Below the pieces are notes generated by a model. That model was not told where the DNA came from, did no database searches, and was given only the letters and a program-made list of their open reading frames with translations. A program made the position numbers and the translations under genes. A DNA stretch of 64,000 nucleotides from assembly GCF_026230105.1 (NCBI RefSeq), contig NC_079479.1, positions 12,535,734 to 12,599,733 on the forward strand, in the 5' to 3' direction. Every line of letters starts with the position of its first letter. The stretch's first letter is position 1. Source of the stretch: Diorhabda sublineata. Its lineage: Eukaryota > Arthropoda > Insecta > Coleoptera > Chrysomelidae. This document shows positions 62,301-64,000 of the stretch, piece after piece.

Positions 62301-64000
62301 AAAATTAAAATTGGAAGCTTCCAGATACGAAGAAAAAGAAAATATTGAAAAACTAAAAATAATTGTCGATAATTTAACAAAAGAAAATGAAGAATTGCGA
62401 GTTTTGATACAAAAAGATTCAGAAGGAGAATTAAACAGACTCAAAAACGAAGAATTACCTAATAAAATCAATTTAATAGAAAATTTAGAAGAAAAATTGA
62501 CACGGATACAAGAAACCAATAAAGAATTGTCGATGGAAAAATCTAATTTGGTCCAACAATATCAAATACTTTATTCGGAATTTGAAAAATTGAAAGAAAG
62601 CAGTTCGAACGTTATCAATAACTTACAGGGTGAATTTGAAACGCAACGCATAAAGGAATTGAGTGGAAATAGAGCGGAAAATCTCGAACAATTGATCGAT
62701 ATATTTAAAAGAAACGAAGAAGAATCGAAAGGAAAATATATGGAAATTGAACGGCGATATCAGAACCTTCAAGATACGTCTTCCAGGAATATACTAGAAT
62801 TGCAAACGGAATTGGAGGATTTCAGGAAACTTCAAAACAAAACTAAAGAATCGAGCGAAAAAATCGAAGAATTACGAACAGTAATCGAGGATCTTCGTAA
62901 AGAAAAACTTGCTTCCGACGAAGAAATTGGAACGTTAAAGAAAGATTTGAACGCCAAACAAATGGAAATGGACAGAATCGTTACGGAAATGGAAAATAAA
63001 TTGGTCGATACCGTTACAGATTTGGAGGAAAAATGGGCGGCCCAAGTCGACGAAAGGGGTGAGTTTTTTTTTCTAAATTCGTTTATCGCAAATTAATTTT
63101 TTTATTATTTTAGGTAATACAGTCGCCGAAAGTTGGAAATATCATTTGAGTATAGTCGAAACTGATTTTGCTGCTATACAAGAAAAACTTAAAAACGAAA
63201 TTAACGATTTAGAAGAAAAATGTAATAGTTTGGTAAACGAAAATAACGAATTAAGAAAAAACGTCGATGTCGAAATTAAAAACGAAGTCGATAGAATTTC
63301 GGCTCTACAACAACAGATAAATGACAGACAACACGCGATTAACGATTTGAACCAATTGCTAATTAACGAACAGACAGAAAAATCCGTTTTGGCCAAACAG
63401 GTGAACGAAACCATTTCGATCTTAATACATATTCCTTTTACTAATCGTAGATCCTTTTAGGTGACCGATTTCGAAGCTATCCAACAACTATTGGCCGATA
63501 AAGAGGTGGAATTATCCAGTTTGAAGACGTTAGCCGAAACGACTCGTCAACAGTTGGACGAAAAACGCGAAGTCGTCGAAGAAATTGTGAAAATATTGGA
63601 AAAGAACACGTCGTTTCCTCTGTCCTGCGAAAAACAGGATATACTCGTCGAAATTCAAAGGCAGCTCGGTTTATCAGCGGAAAACGAACGACAAGTTGAA
63701 ACCCGAATCGAAAATATGAATATTGAATTGCAAAATTATCGCGAATCGGTTCGAGAAAAAGAAGAGGAGTTAATTCGATTGCGATCTCAATATAGCGACG
63801 GTCAAGAAAAAGATTTGCAAATAGCGAAATTGCAAACGCAAGTGGATCAGATTTTGGTAAAGGATCGAGAAATTTTGGAGCTTCGACAAAATGTCGAATA
63901 TCTAAAAGAACAATTACAACAGTTGAATGAAAAAGAAAATGAGATTTTGAGGTTACAAGAAATTGTGGAAGAGTATAAGGTACAAGTGAATTCAATTTAA
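53390..64000 (+). CDS. Giant coiled-coil golgin, probably lava lamp, 3' end at window edge
   Basis: Exons: 53390-53703, 53781-54004, 55442-55756, 55867-56274, 57634-57735, 58065-58324, 58447-63058 (4.6 kb), 63114-63400, 63461-64000. The sum is 7062 nt, an exact multiple of three, about 2353 aa. Start MWKKPDPDPGGQGPEPPREI is followed by near-continuous heptad coiled coil rich in Glu, Lys, Asn and Leu. A rare break around 61120-61200 reads DDGWAWGPEEVRLEEEH. Such proteins tether Golgi membranes; Drosophila Lva links Golgi to dynein during cellularisation. The assignment rests on architecture, N-terminus and the Trp motif. GOLGB1/giantin-type golgins are alternatives. A TAA falls exactly on 63998-64000, but AAG|GTACAA at about 63980 could be a donor, so the true end is undecided. 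Confidence 0.75.
54005..55441. other. Golgin intron 2, no gene seen
   Basis: AT-rich, 1.4 kb. A short frame at 55318 (MDCEKFLILDQK) ends at a good donor (AAG|GTAAGT) but would enter exon 3 in the wrong frame. No other signal is seen. Confidence 0.5.
56560..57520 (+). mobile_element. Jockey-like non-LTR retrotransposon relic in golgin intron
   Basis: The + strand shows, in different frames, YFPNFVESSQ then SYRPTSLLPILSAFLDI, the reverse-transcriptase block YFPxxWK...SYRPISLLPxLSK. Further on comes FQSKVLRIIGMYP with HPKALAQPL, matching the C-terminal FQxKxLRxIxxAP...HPN end of Jockey-clade enzymes. The central polymerase domain is missing and stops are frequent. It lies between golgin exons 4 and 5. 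Confidence 0.7.

Noticed and set aside
59447..63995. Minus-strand frames of 90-172 aa opposite the large golgin exons
   Set aside because: They are shadows of the Glu/Lys-rich coiled-coil codons; no independent signal.
1..64000. CRISPR-like interpretation of the tandem arrays
   Set aside because: Units are contiguous satellites without unique spacers, in an intron-containing insect genome.

Overview
This is a window of an AT-rich insect nuclear genome. The evidence is short GT-AG introns, an insect-type membrane UGT family, mariner, Tc1 and Jockey-like relics, and scattered TTAGG-like motifs. A beetle would fit, but the sequence does not settle the order. Gene models below were built by joining exons by hand. 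For six of the multi-exon models the splice sites are consensus GT-AG and the summed coding length is an exact multiple of three; the exception is the CTC1-like gene, where one junction is unresolved.

Layout. 2161-12803 (+): a 378-aa coiled-coil protein of unknown function. Two of its introns are filled by unrelated satellites, one of 133/134 bp and one of 181/182 bp. 13124-18545 (-) and 20603-24388 (-): two tandem UDP-glycosyltransferase genes with identical four-exon structure. Intron 3 of the first holds an opposite-strand, intronless gene (14873-15313, possible DUF4485 family). The second UGT has Gln where the catalytic His should be. 25390-27215: a 193-bp higher-order repeat. 27503-46004 (-): a monocarboxylate-transporter-like (SLC16) gene of seven coding exons. 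Its intron 2 contains an opposite-strand OB-fold/zinc-ribbon gene resembling telomere protein CTC1 (29407-34472, +), and an intron of that gene contains a further small gene (30361-30660, -). 46440-49192: sixteen copies of a 172-bp satellite just upstream of the transporter start. 51878-52945 (-): a mitochondrial ornithine carrier (SLC25A15 type). 53390-64000 (+): a giant coiled-coil golgin, probably lava lamp, running to the window edge.

There is no operon-like cooperation between the genes. The UGTs are detoxification or conjugation enzymes of the ER, the SLC16 and SLC25 proteins are transporters, and the golgin is a Golgi tether. The striking themes are nesting (genes within introns within introns), intron-resident satellites, and transposon debris close to splice sites. 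The most checkable biological oddities are the UGT with a lost catalytic histidine, the triplicated intron and retroelement-derived acceptor in the CTC1-like gene, and the 181/182-bp satellite whose every unit carries a zero-length-exon (recursive-splice-like) motif.
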